This document shows positions 23,833-33,229 of a stretch of DNA of 38,701 bases, in pieces (positions within the stretch are counted from its first letter, which is position 1; each line of letters begins with the position of its first letter). Position numbers and translations under genes: made by a program. Origin of the DNA: Trichothermofontia sp964536415 (GTDB lineage: Bacteria > Cyanobacteriota > Cyanobacteriia > B231); the NCBI GenBank assembly GCA_964536415.1, contig CAZHXN010000035.1, positions 1 to 38,701 on the forward strand, in the 5' to 3' direction. Below the pieces are notes generated by a model. That model was not told the DNA's origin, ran no database searches, and was given only the letters and a program-made list of their open reading frames with translations.

Positions 23833-25877
23833 GGACGCAAACGGTGATTAGCGTCCTGTTGGTCGAAGATAATTTGGCCGAGGCACGGTTGCTGCAAGAA
23901 GTGCTGAAGGGCACAGCCCTGAATCATTTTCAGTTGGTTCATGTGCAACGCTTACAGGATGCCTTTAAGCAATTGCAGACCCAGACATTTGCTGTCGCCC
24001 TGTTGGACCTCACCCTGCCCGATAGTACGGGGTTGGACTCGTTAGATGCCCTCATTGTCCAGATGCCTAGTTTACCGATCGTGGTCCTCACGAATACTAA
24101 TGATGAGGATTTGGCGGTCGAGGCGGTGCGTCACGGGGCAGAGGACTATATTGTCAAGCGCCATATTAACCAGGAGTTATTAGTACGATCGCTACGGTAT
24201 GCGATCGAGCGGAAACAGAATGCGGAAGCCCTCCGGGAAACTAACGAAATCCTGGAGCAGCGGGTCCATGAACGAACCGCCGAATTAAAGGCTGCGAATA
24301 AACTCCTCCGTCAGGAAATTGAAGCCCGTCAACGGGTACAGCGACGCCTGGAACTGGCCCAGCAAGCGGGGAAAATCGGCACCTTTGAGTGGAATATTCG
24401 CTCAAATCAGGTGACCTGGAGTCCAGAGGTAGAGGCACTGTATGGGTTGGCCGCTGGTAGTTTTGGCGATGGCTACGAGCGGTGGCTAGCGGCGTTACAT
24501 CCCGACGATCGCGAGCGTACCGAGCAGGAACTCTGGCAAGCGATCGCTAATAATCAAGGCTTGAATACAGAGTTTCGGATTCTCTGGCCCGACACTGAGG
24601 CCCATTGGATCGCGGTGAAAAGCAGCCTGTTCCAGGACGATCGGGGACGCCCCCGGCGGATGATTGGGATTCACATGGACATTACCGAAAAGAAACAGTT
24701 GGAAGCGCAATTCCTGCGGGCACAACGACTGGAAAGCTTGGGAACACTGGCCAGTGGGATTGCCCATGACTTGAATAATATTTTGACCCCGATTCTGGCC
24801 GTTGTCCAACTGTTACCCATGAAGCTGCCTAACTTAAATCCGCAGACCCAACATCTCCTGCAAACGTTGGAAACCAGTGCCCAACGCGGGGCCGCTCTAG
24901 TGAAGCAAATCCTCTCCTTTGCCCGTGGGGTTGAGGGGAAACGGGTATCGTTACAGGTCGAGCATCTGCTTGTCGAAGTCCGTCGGATGATCCAGCAAAC
25001 TCTCCCAAAATCGATCGAGATCCAATTAGATATTGCCCCCAATCTATGGCCAGTCTTTGCGGATGCCACCCAGCTACACCAGATTTTGATGAATCTCTGC
25101 GTCAATGCCCGCGATGCCATGCCAGAGGGCGGCATTCTGCAATTGGCCGCTGCTAACTGTGCAGTGGATGAAGCCATGGCCCGTCGCTATTTAGATGCAC
25201 AGGTGGGTCCCTATGTCGTCGTTTCCGTTGCGGATACGGGTACCGGCATACCTGCAAACATTTTACATCGGGTTTTTGATCCGTTTTTTACCACTAAGCC
25301 GGTCGGTAAAGGAACGGGGCTGGGTCTATCAGCCGTTATGGGAATTGTTAAAAGTCATGGGGGCTTTGTTGACGTAGAGAGTGAGGTGACTAAGGGCAGC
25401 CGGTTTCATATTTTTCTCCCCGCCAGTCAGCCTACTTCCCCCCCAGTTGACGATGATTTAGAATTACTGCTGGGACATCAAGAGTTAATCCTCGTGGTTG
25501 ATGATGAAACTGCGATTTCTGAGATTACCAAAACCACGCTGGAGACCTATAATTATCGAGTAATTACAGCTAATGATGCCTTATCCGCGATCGCTCTTGT
25601 GGCCGAATACCAGGAGCAGCTATATAGCGTCCTAATTGATTTAATGATGCCGATGATGGATGGCCTTTCAACAATTCCGTTGATCCGGCACCTGTGCCCT
25701 GATGTAACGATCGTGGCCATGAGCGGTCTGGGGGCACCTGAGACAATGGCACAGGCAGCCCAGTTAGGGGCGCAGTATTTTTTACCGAAACCCTTCACCA
25801 CTAAAGAGTTGTTAGAAGTTCTCTACCAAGTTCAGCGGGCCGAGGATAGCCCGCCTGAACCCATCTTAGAGCCATAA
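23781..25877 (+). CDS. Hybrid histidine kinase, REC-PAS-HisKA-HATPase-REC
   Basis: A 698-residue soluble hybrid kinase. Order: receiver (about 24-140, Asp76 in VALLDLTLPD), coiled coil (145-190), PAS (195-310, GTFEWNIRSNQVTWSPEVEALYGL), HisKA (about 315-385, His329 in LASGIAHDLNNIL), HATPase (430-550, MNLCVNARDAMP, DTGTGIP, GTGLGLSAVMGIV) and a C-terminal receiver (575-690, Asp620 in VLIDLMMPMMDG). There are no membrane segments. The start is TTG 23781 (GAGG just upstream, overlapping the rcp1-like gene by 52 bases) or GTG 23844, which lies after that gene's stop. Position suggests it takes part in the phytochrome relay. Confidence 0.9.
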   Translation: MVRDRNITSPESRPHALGTQTVISVLLVEDNLAEARLLQEVLKGTALNHFQLVHVQRLQDAFKQLQTQTFAVALLDLTLPDSTGLDSLDALIVQMPSLPIVVLTNTNDEDLAVEAVRHGAEDYIVKRHINQELLVRSLRYAIERKQNAEALRETNEILEQRVHERTAELKAANKLLRQEIEARQRVQRRLELAQQAGKIGTFEWNIRSNQVTWSPEVEALYGLAAGSFGDGYERWLAALHPDDRERTEQELWQAIANNQGLNTEFRILWPDTEAHWIAVKSSLFQDDRGRPRRMIGIHMDITEKKQLEAQFLRAQRLESLGTLASGIAHDLNNILTPILAVVQLLPMKLPNLNPQTQHLLQTLETSAQRGAALVKQILSFARGVEGKRVSLQVEHLLVEVRRMIQQTLPKSIEIQLDIAPNLWPVFADATQLHQILMNLCVNARDAMPEGGILQLAAANCAVDEAMARRYLDAQVGPYVVVSVADTGTGIPANILHRVFDPFFTTKPVGKGTGLGLSAVMGIVKSHGGFVDVESEVTKGSRFHIFLPASQPTSPPVDDDLELLLGHQELILVVDDETAISEITKTTLETYNYRVITANDALSAIALVAEYQEQLYSVLIDLMMPMMDGLSTIPLIRHLCPDVTIVAMSGLGAPETMAQAAQLGAQYFLPKPFTTKELLEVLYQVQRAEDSPPEPILEP

Positions 25878-25893
25878 GCACCGGATGGACTGA

Positions 25894-26088
25894 CTAGATA
25901 ACCCGCAGCCGACCTTGCTGCAAACGTTGGAAGATCTGATTAACGAGGTCATGCTCTTGTGGTTGAATCTCTTGCTTATCCAGGAGGGCCATCAACCACG
26001 CTTGGTCCATGCGGCTAATACAGCGGGTCGTCAAAATTTTGTTAACCAGTTCTTCCAGCGTGGGGATAACTAGGGATTGGGACGGCAT
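25894..26088 (-). CDS. Small protein of unknown function
   Basis: A 64-residue soluble, helical protein (SLVIPTLEELVNKILTTRCISRMDQAWLMALLDKQEIQPQE, then HDLVNQIFQRLQQGRLRVI). It resembles short cyanobacterial proteins of unknown function often seen as standalone genes. GAGGTG about seven bases before the ATG at 26088 supports the start; a further ATG three codons upstream is possible. It converges with the hybrid kinase gene, 16 bases apart. Confidence 0.65.
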   Translation of the reverse strand: MPSQSLVIPTLEELVNKILTTRCISRMDQAWLMALLDKQEIQPQEHDLVNQIFQRLQQGRLRVI

Positions 26089-26245
26089 AGGAAGCACCTC
26101 GGTAGGATATGCGATCGGTGGCTGATATCTCTGATATCTTTAGTCTCGGCTAGCTTCCTGTTTCTCTCGGTGATCTCCCCAAGGCTTCACCGTGATATTA
26201 CGGACGAGACGTGGTGATGGAATCGGTCAGTCCCTGTGAGGGCGA

Positions 26246-27193
26246 TCACGGACTGGCTGTCGGCTCAAGGTGGACCTGGGTTCCCGGTTGGGCGATCGCG
26301 AGGGGAAGCGCCGTTGCCCTGATGCCCGCCCCTTGCCAAGCGGCGACCATTGCGGCTGCTACCCCTGACGCCTGATCGGGGGATGCCAAGGCCAATAAGG
26401 TGGGGCCGGCTCCACTAATGACTAGGCCGTAGGCTCCGGCTGCTTTGGCAGCGGTTTGCACGGCTTCATACCCCGGAATCAAGGATTGGCGGTAGGGCTG
26501 GTGAATGCGATCGGCGAGGGCTGCCTGCAACCAGGTAGGTTCTCCGATCGCCAACGCCTGCACCAGTAGACCCACATGGGCTGCATTGAAAATTGCATCG
26601 GCACGGCTGTAGTGGGCGGGCAGGACCTGGCGGGCTGCCTGGGTCGAGAGTTCAAAATCGGGGATGGCTAACACCGGCGTGATTGCCGCGTGCCAGGGCA
26701 CTTCACAAATAATCCACTCGCTTGCGGTCTCTGTCTGTACCGCGAGTTGACAGCCTCCCAAGAGGGCGGGAACCACATTATCCGGGTGGCCCTCGATCGC
26801 GATCGCTAAATCTCGCACTGCTAAGGTGGATAGGGGTTCTCCCGCCAACCCATTCGCGGCTACCAAGCCCCCGACGATCGCCGTGGCGGAACTGCCCAAG
26901 CCTCGTGCTAGTGGTACGGCCATCTCTACCTCAATTTGCACGGGCGGCGGCGTTTGTCCAATCTCTTGATAGAGCCGCAGGAAGGATTGGTACAGCAGAT
27001 TGTCGGGGCCGGTACTGACGCGATCGGCCTCGGCTCCCGTCAGGATCATTGTCAGTGGGGTATCGGTGGCTGTAAGGGGGGTAAACGTAAAGCGGTTGTA
27101 GAGGGTTAAGGCTGCCCCCAAGCAATCAAACCCTGGCCCCAAATTCGCCGTGGTTGCTGGCACCGTCACACAAATCTTCGCTGAAGTCATCAT
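26246..27193 (-). CDS. thrB: Homoserine kinase
   Basis: ThrB phosphorylates homoserine on the way to threonine. The 315-residue GHMP kinase has VTVPATTANLGPGFDCLGAAL at the N-terminus, the ATP-binding VPLARGLGSSATAIVGGL (about 92-109) and the C-terminal GLVISGAGPTLLAL. ATG 27193 is chosen because GGGAGG lies about 11 bases upstream; the ATG three bases later is also possible. It is divergent from the membrane glycosyltransferase gene. The 148-base spacer downstream shows no gene, only a weak hairpin overlapping the stop. Confidence 0.95.
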   Translation of the reverse strand: MMTSAKICVTVPATTANLGPGFDCLGAALTLYNRFTFTPLTATDTPLTMILTGAEADRVSTGPDNLLYQSFLRLYQEIGQTPPPVQIEVEMAVPLARGLGSSATAIVGGLVAANGLAGEPLSTLAVRDLAIAIEGHPDNVVPALLGGCQLAVQTETASEWIICEVPWHAAITPVLAIPDFELSTQAARQVLPAHYSRADAIFNAAHVGLLVQALAIGEPTWLQAALADRIHQPYRQSLIPGYEAVQTAAKAAGAYGLVISGAGPTLLALASPDQASGVAAAMVAAWQGAGIRATALPLAIAQPGTQVHLEPTASP

Positions 27194-27351
27194 GTCAGCC
27201 ACTGCCTCCCTATCTGAGTCACCAACCACACACTGAAGGGGTCAACAAGCGGGTGTTACCGTGCAACCCCATACCCAGCATACGGACCGAGGGGACACAT
27301 TTTGCGCCCAGTTTGCCGGTCATGTTGCAGTTGGCGGGGGCAGGGCTATAC

Positions 27352-27383
27352 TGTGGCTCGATTTCTATGTGGCTCGATTTCTA
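27352..27383. repeat. 16-bp tandem duplication
   Basis: TGTGGCTCGATTTCTA occurs twice in direct succession (27352-27367, 27368-27383) in the 335-base spacer between thrB and the next gene, which otherwise shows no gene. Confidence 0.75.
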
Positions 27384-27501
27384 TGCGGAGGAGTGAATAA
27401 CAACGCCTATACCATTTCTGCTCTGGCTTGCCAGTAAAGGCTGTTGGCGGAGGCTACTGTCGGGTTAGGAATGGGAGTATGATGGACCTGTCAATAGCAC
27501 G

Positions 27502-27535
27502 CCTAAGCATCTTGAGACCCTAAGCATCTTGAGAC
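27502..27535. repeat. 17-bp tandem duplication at a start codon
   Basis: CCTAAGCATCTTGAGAC occurs twice in direct succession (27502-27518, 27519-27535). The second copy supplies the TTG at 27529 that opens the glycosyltransferase frame; the TTG in the first copy meets a stop three codons later. Confidence 0.7.
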
Positions 27536-29259
27536 AACGATTTCAACCTCAACATTGTCTATTAGTCACGATTCTAGTTTTAAGCTTTTGCCTGTATTGC
27601 GATGGGATCAGTTGGGGGCTGCCGAGTTTTAGTGGGTGGGCTGTCGATGAAGTCCTACCATCCCAGGTTTTGCGGGGAATGCAGGCTGGATTTACTAATG
27701 GGTGGTCCGAAAAATATCCGCCTTTCCACTTTTATCTATTAGCGATTCTATATCTGCCAGTTTATTGGCTGAATCACGGTGATTTTACTAAACTTGGTGA
27801 AGATCTAGAAACCTATACGATTCTGTTTTATATAGGCCGATCGCTGAGTATGGCGATGGGGGTTGCGATCGTTGGGTTAATCTATGCTCTAGCTAGGGCC
27901 GTCTATTCTCACTCGGTGGCATTATGGTCAACTCTGATGACGGCTATCCTCTTGCCAATGGTCTATTACTCCAAAGTCGTAAATCTGGATGTGCCTTATC
28001 TATTTTGGGTGATAATATCTTTTATTTTCTATGTGCGAATTCTTAAAAATCATTTGTTGAAGGACTATATTCTATTTGCAGTTATAGCCGCGATCGCAGT
28101 CTCAACGAAGGATCAAGCCTATGGATTTTATCTTCTAACTCCTTTTTTTATTCTCTGGCAATATACCCATTTTATCAAGCAACCGGCTGGGGATGTATCA
28201 CGATCGCAAGTTTGGATTCAATTACTTAAAGATCCACGTCTGATTTATCCATTATTAGCCGGGATAGTCACTTTTATCATTCTGAATAATCTTATCTTTA
28301 ATTGGCAAGGCTTTATCCAGCATCTACGCCTGATTACAGCGGGATCGGCTAGTGTTGTGCCCCGCTATGACCAAAGCTTCTGGGGACATGTGCAAATGTT
28401 TGGGCAGAGTTGGCGACATATCCGTGTTGCCTTTGGCTGGCCCCTCTATCTGGTTTGCTTAATCGGCTTAGGGGATGCCCTGCGGCAACCGAGGCAGCAC
28501 TCCCTTGCCCTGATGCTTTGGGTGCCCCTCATCTCCTACTATTTGACCTATATTACGGTAATTGTCTTTAATGATGTGCGCTATCTTCTTCCCTGTAATC
28601 TTATCTTGACGATTTTTGGGGGACAGTGGCTAGCAAAACAATTTCAATTAACTAGAAAATTCCCATCCAGCCATCAAGCATCATCCAGGTTGTTTCAAGT
28701 CAAGTATAAATTATTACACTGGCGATCGCTGGCGATCGCGGTAATCTTTATCTACAGCTTTTTCTATGTCTATTCGATCAATGTCCTGATGAAGCACGAT
28801 TCCCGGTATACCGTGGAGGCGTGGATGGCTGCAAATATGGATCAAGATGCGCTCATTTTGGCCACGGGCGCTAAACGATATTTACCCCGCCTTGAAGAAA
28901 CGTATGCCAATGTTGACATTGAAATGGAGCCAACGATCGACCACCTACAGGAACGGAATTTTGAATACGTGATCACCACCAGTGGCTACGATATTCGTCG
29001 GTTTGCCGTTGGGTCACCGCAATATGAATTTTTTACCCATCTCGATCGCGGTGATTTAGGCTACGAACCGGTTTTTGCTTACCAATCCCGCCCTTGGCCC
29101 GATCTCCTCAATCATGCAGAGTTGGGAGAGCGACACCTAGAAAAACGAACGATCCACTCTAACTTTGACAAGATCAACCCAGAAATCCGTATCTACCAAA
29201 GGAGGATCGCGGTCACTCATCGCCCGTTTGTTCACCCCGCTTGGTATTGGTTGGAATAA
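27529..29259 (+). CDS. Polytopic membrane glycosyltransferase (GT-C/PMT-like)
   Basis: A 576-residue membrane protein of the GT-C fold (ArnT/PMT-like), which would use a polyprenyl-phosphate sugar outside the membrane. The first loop has GWAVDEVLPSQVLRGM with the Asp-Glu pair typical of the GT-C catalytic loop. About ten hydrophobic segments run from residue 10 to 430, and a C-terminal soluble domain of about 150 residues follows (MAANMDQDALILATGAKRYLP onward). Start TTG 27529 lies in a tandem duplication, and no ribosome site is obvious, so the true start may differ. AT-richer codon use than the neighbours may point to transfer. The acceptor is unknown. Confidence 0.75.
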   Translation: MRQRFQPQHCLLVTILVLSFCLYCDGISWGLPSFSGWAVDEVLPSQVLRGMQAGFTNGWSEKYPPFHFYLLAILYLPVYWLNHGDFTKLGEDLETYTILFYIGRSLSMAMGVAIVGLIYALARAVYSHSVALWSTLMTAILLPMVYYSKVVNLDVPYLFWVIISFIFYVRILKNHLLKDYILFAVIAAIAVSTKDQAYGFYLLTPFFILWQYTHFIKQPAGDVSRSQVWIQLLKDPRLIYPLLAGIVTFIILNNLIFNWQGFIQHLRLITAGSASVVPRYDQSFWGHVQMFGQSWRHIRVAFGWPLYLVCLIGLGDALRQPRQHSLALMLWVPLISYYLTYITVIVFNDVRYLLPCNLILTIFGGQWLAKQFQLTRKFPSSHQASSRLFQVKYKLLHWRSLAIAVIFIYSFFYVYSINVLMKHDSRYTVEAWMAANMDQDALILATGAKRYLPRLEETYANVDIEMEPTIDHLQERNFEYVITTSGYDIRRFAVGSPQYEFFTHLDRGDLGYEPVFAYQSRPWPDLLNHAELGERHLEKRTIHSNFDKINPEIRIYQRRIAVTHRPFVHPAWYWLE

Positions 29260-29266
29260 GCATCTC

Positions 29267-29297
29267 GTCGGCCATCCTGACTCCTGGCTTGGCCGAC
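29267..29297. terminator. Hairpin between convergent genes
   Basis: GTCGGCC (29267-29273) pairs with GGCCGAC (29291-29297) between the glycosyltransferase (+) and tatA (-). There is no T run, so a terminator role is only suggested. Confidence 0.35.
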
Positions 29298-29330
29298 TAC
29301 AAGCTGGGGTGGCTTCATCCTAAACTCAGG

Positions 29331-29513
29331 TTAAGGGCGATCGTTGCGATCGTCCTCCTCCTCAGCCGGCAACTCTGGCTTATTCAACTCTTCCCGGAAG
29401 CCCCGCAGCGTCTTCCCCAGGGCCGCACCCAACTCCGGAATCTTCTTGGGGCCAAAGATCACCAGCGCGACCACAGCAATAATGGTAATTTCCGGCCAAC
29501 CCAACCCAAACAT
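29331..29513 (-). CDS. tatA: Twin-arginine translocase subunit TatA/E
   Basis: TatA oligomers form the passage for folded proteins. The 60-residue product has the short N-terminal helix with the family motif: FGLGWPEITIIAVVALVIFGPKKIPELGAALGKTLRGFRE. The FGPKKIPELG hinge is diagnostic. An acidic tail follows. The ATG at 29513 is chosen; the frame extends two codons to a TTG. It is shorter than many TatA but fits cyanobacterial forms. Confidence 0.92.
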   Translation of the reverse strand: MFGLGWPEITIIAVVALVIFGPKKIPELGAALGKTLRGFREELNKPELPAEEEDDRNDRP

Positions 29514-29519
29514 AGGCAA

Positions 29520-29825
29520 CCTCTTAAATTAGCTCTCACGATGCGTTCTACCACTATAGGCAACGATCGCGATCGCTCGCTCAGTTTTGCTGGTAGTGTC
29601 GATCGCAGTGGTCGATAGATTTTTCCGCCTTGACATCCTCATTGCCGCTCGCCGCTGCTCTCGCTGCCAACCGTGTCTAAAGCGATGCGCGATCGCACGA
29701 CAAGCTGGCGATCGCACGCCTACGATTGACACGTAGCGCAAGTAGGCTGAGGGATTCATAGTGGCAACTTCAGTCTCCTGTCAACGGGGTAGCCCCGCGA
29801 AAGCAGGCTAAAGCCTGAACTACGA
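29520..29825. other. Gene-free spacer with hairpins
   Basis: This 306-base spacer contains several HIP1 octamers and two short hairpins at its right end (CGGGG-TAG-CCCCG near 29786 and CAGGCT-AA-AGCCTG near 29804). No coding frame is supported. Confidence 0.5.
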
Positions 29826-30415
29826 ACTAGGGAGAAAATTTATGCTGTTGAGTACTAGCCACCCATGTAGCCGATAGCGCTTCTGCTTGTTGCAAGACAT
29901 TTTGAACGTTGTTGCAAGACATTTTGAACGGCAGCAGCTTGGAGATTGGGAGGGTAGCCGTACCGTCGCAAAATGCGCTTTACGGTGCTGCGGAGGCGGG
30001 CGCGGGCACTTTCCCGGTGTGCCCAATCCACGGTAATGTTGGATTTTAGGCTCATCAGTAATTCATGGGCGATGACTTTTAGGCATTCATTGCCCATGAC
30101 TTCCACAGCGCTTTCATTCTCGGCGAGGGCGTCGTAAAAGGCGATTTCATCGGCAGATAGTCCTTGTTCTTCACCCCGTTGGCGGGCGGCTTTGATGTCT
30201 TGGGCCAGATTGATCAGTTCTTGCAGGACTTCAACGGTGCTGATGGCGTTAGTGTGATACCGGGCGATCGCCTGCTCTAACCGTTCGGAAAATTTCTTTT
30301 CTTCGGTGATATTGGTGCGGGTGCGGGAAGGGGTAGGTTTGAAACCCGCCCCTACCGGCGGGGGCAAATTTTTGGATGGTGGTAAAGACGACGCCACCGG
30401 AGGCACGGTTAAGGA
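29826..30415 (-). pseudogene. hsdR: hsdR remnant: helicase and C-terminal fragments
   Basis: Two pieces of a type I restriction subunit R. Nearest hsdM (about 30365-30415) is a short helicase-region piece reading NRASGGVVFTTIQKFAP. The C-terminal piece (about 29860-30310) reads FSERLEQAIARYHTNAIS, GLSADEIAFYDALAENESAVEVMG and WAHRESARARLRSTVKRILRRYGYPP, matching the HsdR C-terminal domain. The two are in different frames, separated by a REP-like palindrome (30332-30356). A 22-bp exact tandem duplication (29887-29908, 29909-29930) shifts the last codons; without it the frame would read VLQQAEALSATWVAS to a stop at 29826. More than 700 residues of a full HsdR are missing. Confidence 0.8.
29887..29930. 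repeat. 22-bp tandem duplication in hsdR relic
   Basis: A 22-base unit beginning TTGTTGCAAGACATTTTG occurs twice, exactly and directly adjacent. It changes the reading frame of the hsdR C-terminus. Confidence 0.85.
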
Positions 30416-30932
<517 letters not shown>

Positions 30933-30949
<17 letters not shown>

Positions 30950-30996
30950 TTGTTCATCAGGTCCTTCTGTCCTTCAGAGACTTGGGAAACGCTGTA
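30933..30996. repeat. Dispersed hairpin repeat, copy 2
   Basis: CAATTGGCT (30933-30941) and AGCCAATTG (30944-30952) form a 9-bp perfect hairpin, followed by a 43-base segment (30954-30996) matching copy 1 at 4371-4413 in 38 positions. The hairpin bases differ from copy 1 but pair as well. It sits exactly where hsdM homology stops. The remaining bases to 31140 show no gene. Confidence 0.6.
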
Positions 30997-31140
30997 TCAC
31001 CTTATGTCCAGAAGAGCCAGATGGGTAAACTACTTTTCACTTCTAAGATATCAGGAGCCTATCTATTTAGGGTAGCTGAAGCCCCGACAAGCTAACTTCA
31101 ACCTTAGGTAGTTGTGGTCAGGGGTGGTTCCGGTTTACCT

Positions 31141-32235
31141 TCACGGTTGTCGGGGCAGCCGGAAGCGATCGGGCCGGAGGGGCGACAGGAGTTGATTCAG
31201 GTCGCGCAGTTGTTCTGCCGTGCCCATACAAATCAGGAGATCCCCGGCCTCCAGAATTGTCTCAGCCGTGGGTCCCGCAATCAACGTCCCATCCCGTCGT
31301 CGGATCGCCAATACCAATACCCCGGTTTGCGATCGCAGACGGGCCTCCCGCAAGCTTTGGCCTAAACAGTTGCAGGTCGTCGGTTCCAGAAGATACTCCT
31401 CCACGTAGTAGGTGCGATCGGTACCCGTGAGAATGCCATCTACAAAATCCATCACCTGGGGCCGCAAGGCGGCTGCGGCCATCCGTCGCCCCCCGGTCAC
31501 ATAGGGCGAAATTACCGCATCGGCTCCCCCCCGCTGGAGCTTTTGCACGCCCTCTTCGGTGTTGGCACGGGCGATCGTGCGGATTTTGGGATTTAGCGCC
31601 TTGGCCGATAAAACCGTGTAGAGATTTTCCGCATCGGTGGGCAGGGCTGTAACGAGGCAAATCGCTTTCTCGATCCCCAGTTTGAGCAGGGAAGCATCGA
31701 GGGTTGCATCCCCCTGGATCGCGAAATAGCCGCGCTGCTGGGCCACCTCGATCGAAGCAGGATCAGCGTCCATCACCACAAAGGCGATCCCTTCCGCCGC
31801 AAACTCCAGAGCAACCTGCCGCCCCGTGCGGCCAAACCCGCAGACAATGTAGTGATTGGATAACTGTTCCATGAAGCGGCGTTGGCGTTGCAGGCGGATT
31901 CTGTGCTGAAAATAGCCTTGAATGATGGCATCTGTAAAGCGATTAACGATATAGGCAATACACACCACTCCCGCCAGGATTAGACCGATCGTAAAGAGGC
32001 GACCATTGTTACTGAGGGGGCGCGTTTCACCAAACCCTACCGTAGACAGGGTGATGATCGTCATATAGGCCGAATCGAGCCAGTTCCAACCTTCGATGAA
32101 CCGATAGCCCAAGGTCCCGCCTAAAATCAGACCGCTGAGGGCTAATGACCCTGCGACTAAATCCCGACGAATCTGCCAATAGCCTCGTTCTAAGGCGGAA
32201 TACGTGGGGGAGTGAGCACGGGGGGGGTGGCTCAG
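31141..32235 (-). CDS. Potassium channel with RCK (TrkA) domains, 5' end in assembly gap
   Basis: A two-helix potassium channel with a cytoplasmic RCK module. The first helix (VAGSLALSGLILGGTLGYRF), pore with selectivity filter TLSTVGFGE and second helix (LFTIGLILAGVVCIAYIV) are followed by TrkA-N (HYIVCGFGRTGRQVALEF, Rossmann GxGxxG) and TrkA-C (LGQSLREARLRSQTGVLVLAIRR). The filter has Phe where TVGYG is the common form; this occurs in other bacterial channels. No in-frame start lies between the N run (32236-32254) and the first helix, so the start is in the gap. At least 364 residues are visible. It is on the same strand as lgt and probably follows it in one transcript. Confidence 0.88.
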   Translation of the reverse strand: MSHPPRAHSPTYSALERGYWQIRRDLVAGSLALSGLILGGTLGYRFIEGWNWLDSAYMTIITLSTVGFGETRPLSNNGRLFTIGLILAGVVCIAYIVNRFTDAIIQGYFQHRIRLQRQRRFMEQLSNHYIVCGFGRTGRQVALEFAAEGIAFVVMDADPASIEVAQQRGYFAIQGDATLDASLLKLGIEKAICLVTALPTDAENLYTVLSAKALNPKIRTIARANTEEGVQKLQRGGADAVISPYVTGGRRMAAAALRPQVMDFVDGILTGTDRTYYVEEYLLEPTTCNCLGQSLREARLRSQTGVLVLAIRRRDGTLIAGPTAETILEAGDLLICMGTAEQLRDLNQLLSPLRPDRFRLPRQP

Positions 32236-32254
32236 NNNNNNNNNNNNNNNNNNN
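32236..32254. other. Assembly gap (19 N) between lgt and channel gene
   Basis: The stop of lgt and the start of the channel gene must both lie in this gap or its true, unknown length. The frames on the two sides differ. Confidence 0.9.
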
Positions 32255-33136
32255 TTCACGCTGAGGGGGCAGTTGATTGTGGGACCAATCCGAATCCGCG
32301 ATCGTATCGGGCAGCGATCGCTGCCGACCATAGAGCCACCAGAGGCCCAGTGCGCCCAGTGCCATCCCCGACAGGCTAACGATTTGGGCAATCCGCAGTG
32401 GCCCTAACATGAGGCTATCGGTGCGCAGGCCCTCGATCCAAAGCCGACCTAAACTGTAGGCCAGCCAATAGATTAAAAATAGGGTACCGGGCTTACAGCG
32501 CGGTTGGGGTTGGCGTAAGTCCCACAGGAAAATCCCCATCAGTAACCCAAAAACGCCCAGATTCCAGAGAGATTCATACAAAAACGTGGGATGAAAATAC
32601 TCGAAACTCCGGTATGCCCAGGGGCGATGGTCAACCGGAATGTAAAGCTTCCAGGGTAAATCCGTCGGGCGACCGAAGGCTTCCGAGTTGAAAAAATTTC
32701 CCCACCGCCCGATCGCCTGTCCCAAAATCAACGATGGCACAATTAAGTCAGCGATCTGCCAAAAGGAGAGTTTGCGGATACGGCAAAACAGGATCGTCGC
32801 GATCGTTCCCCCCAAAATTGCCCCATGAATCGCAATCCCCCCTTTCCAAATCGCAAACGCTTGCAGCGGATCAGCCACATATTCCCGCCATTGGAACAGC
32901 ACATAGTAGAGACGAGCCGCCGGGATCGCCCCCACCACTAACCACACAGCCAGATCGGCGATCGCTTCCGGGTCCACGCGGCGCTGTTTGGCCAACCACT
33001 GGGAGAGGGTGACACCAATCAACACGGCAGTGGCAATCAACAGCCCATACCAGCGGATGGTGAGCGGCCCCAGTTCTACCAGAATTGGACCAGGGGATTC
33101 AAACCGGAAGGCTAAAGGCAGGAGAGGCCAGGGCAT
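32255..33136 (-). CDS. lgt: Prolipoprotein diacylglyceryl transferase, 3' end in assembly gap
   Basis: Lgt adds diacylglycerol to the lipobox Cys of prelipoproteins. About 294 residues are visible with seven hydrophobic segments, and the signature GQAIGRWGNFFNSEAFGRPTDLPW (about 135-160) is intact. IHGAILGGTIA (about 103-113) includes the conserved His region. The stop falls in the N run. ATG 33136 gives MPWPLLPLAFRFESPGPILVELG. It precedes the channel gene on the same strand. Confidence 0.94.
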
Positions 33137-33229
33137 AGGTTAGCTCAAACGCAGAATACACAGCCAGAATTGGCAAGCACTTCCATTATCCCATAGCCCT
33201 ATTCCACCCCCGACGAACCGTCTCAAGAC

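Noticed and set aside
26226..26258. Terminator for thrB
   Set aside because: A CAGTCC/GGACTG hairpin overlaps the stop codon but has no T run and an interrupted stem, so it is not listed as a terminator.
31040..31140. Third copy of the hairpin repeat near CTGAAGCCCC at 31078
   Set aside because: Only about ten bases match and the conserved 43-base segment is absent, so it is not counted.
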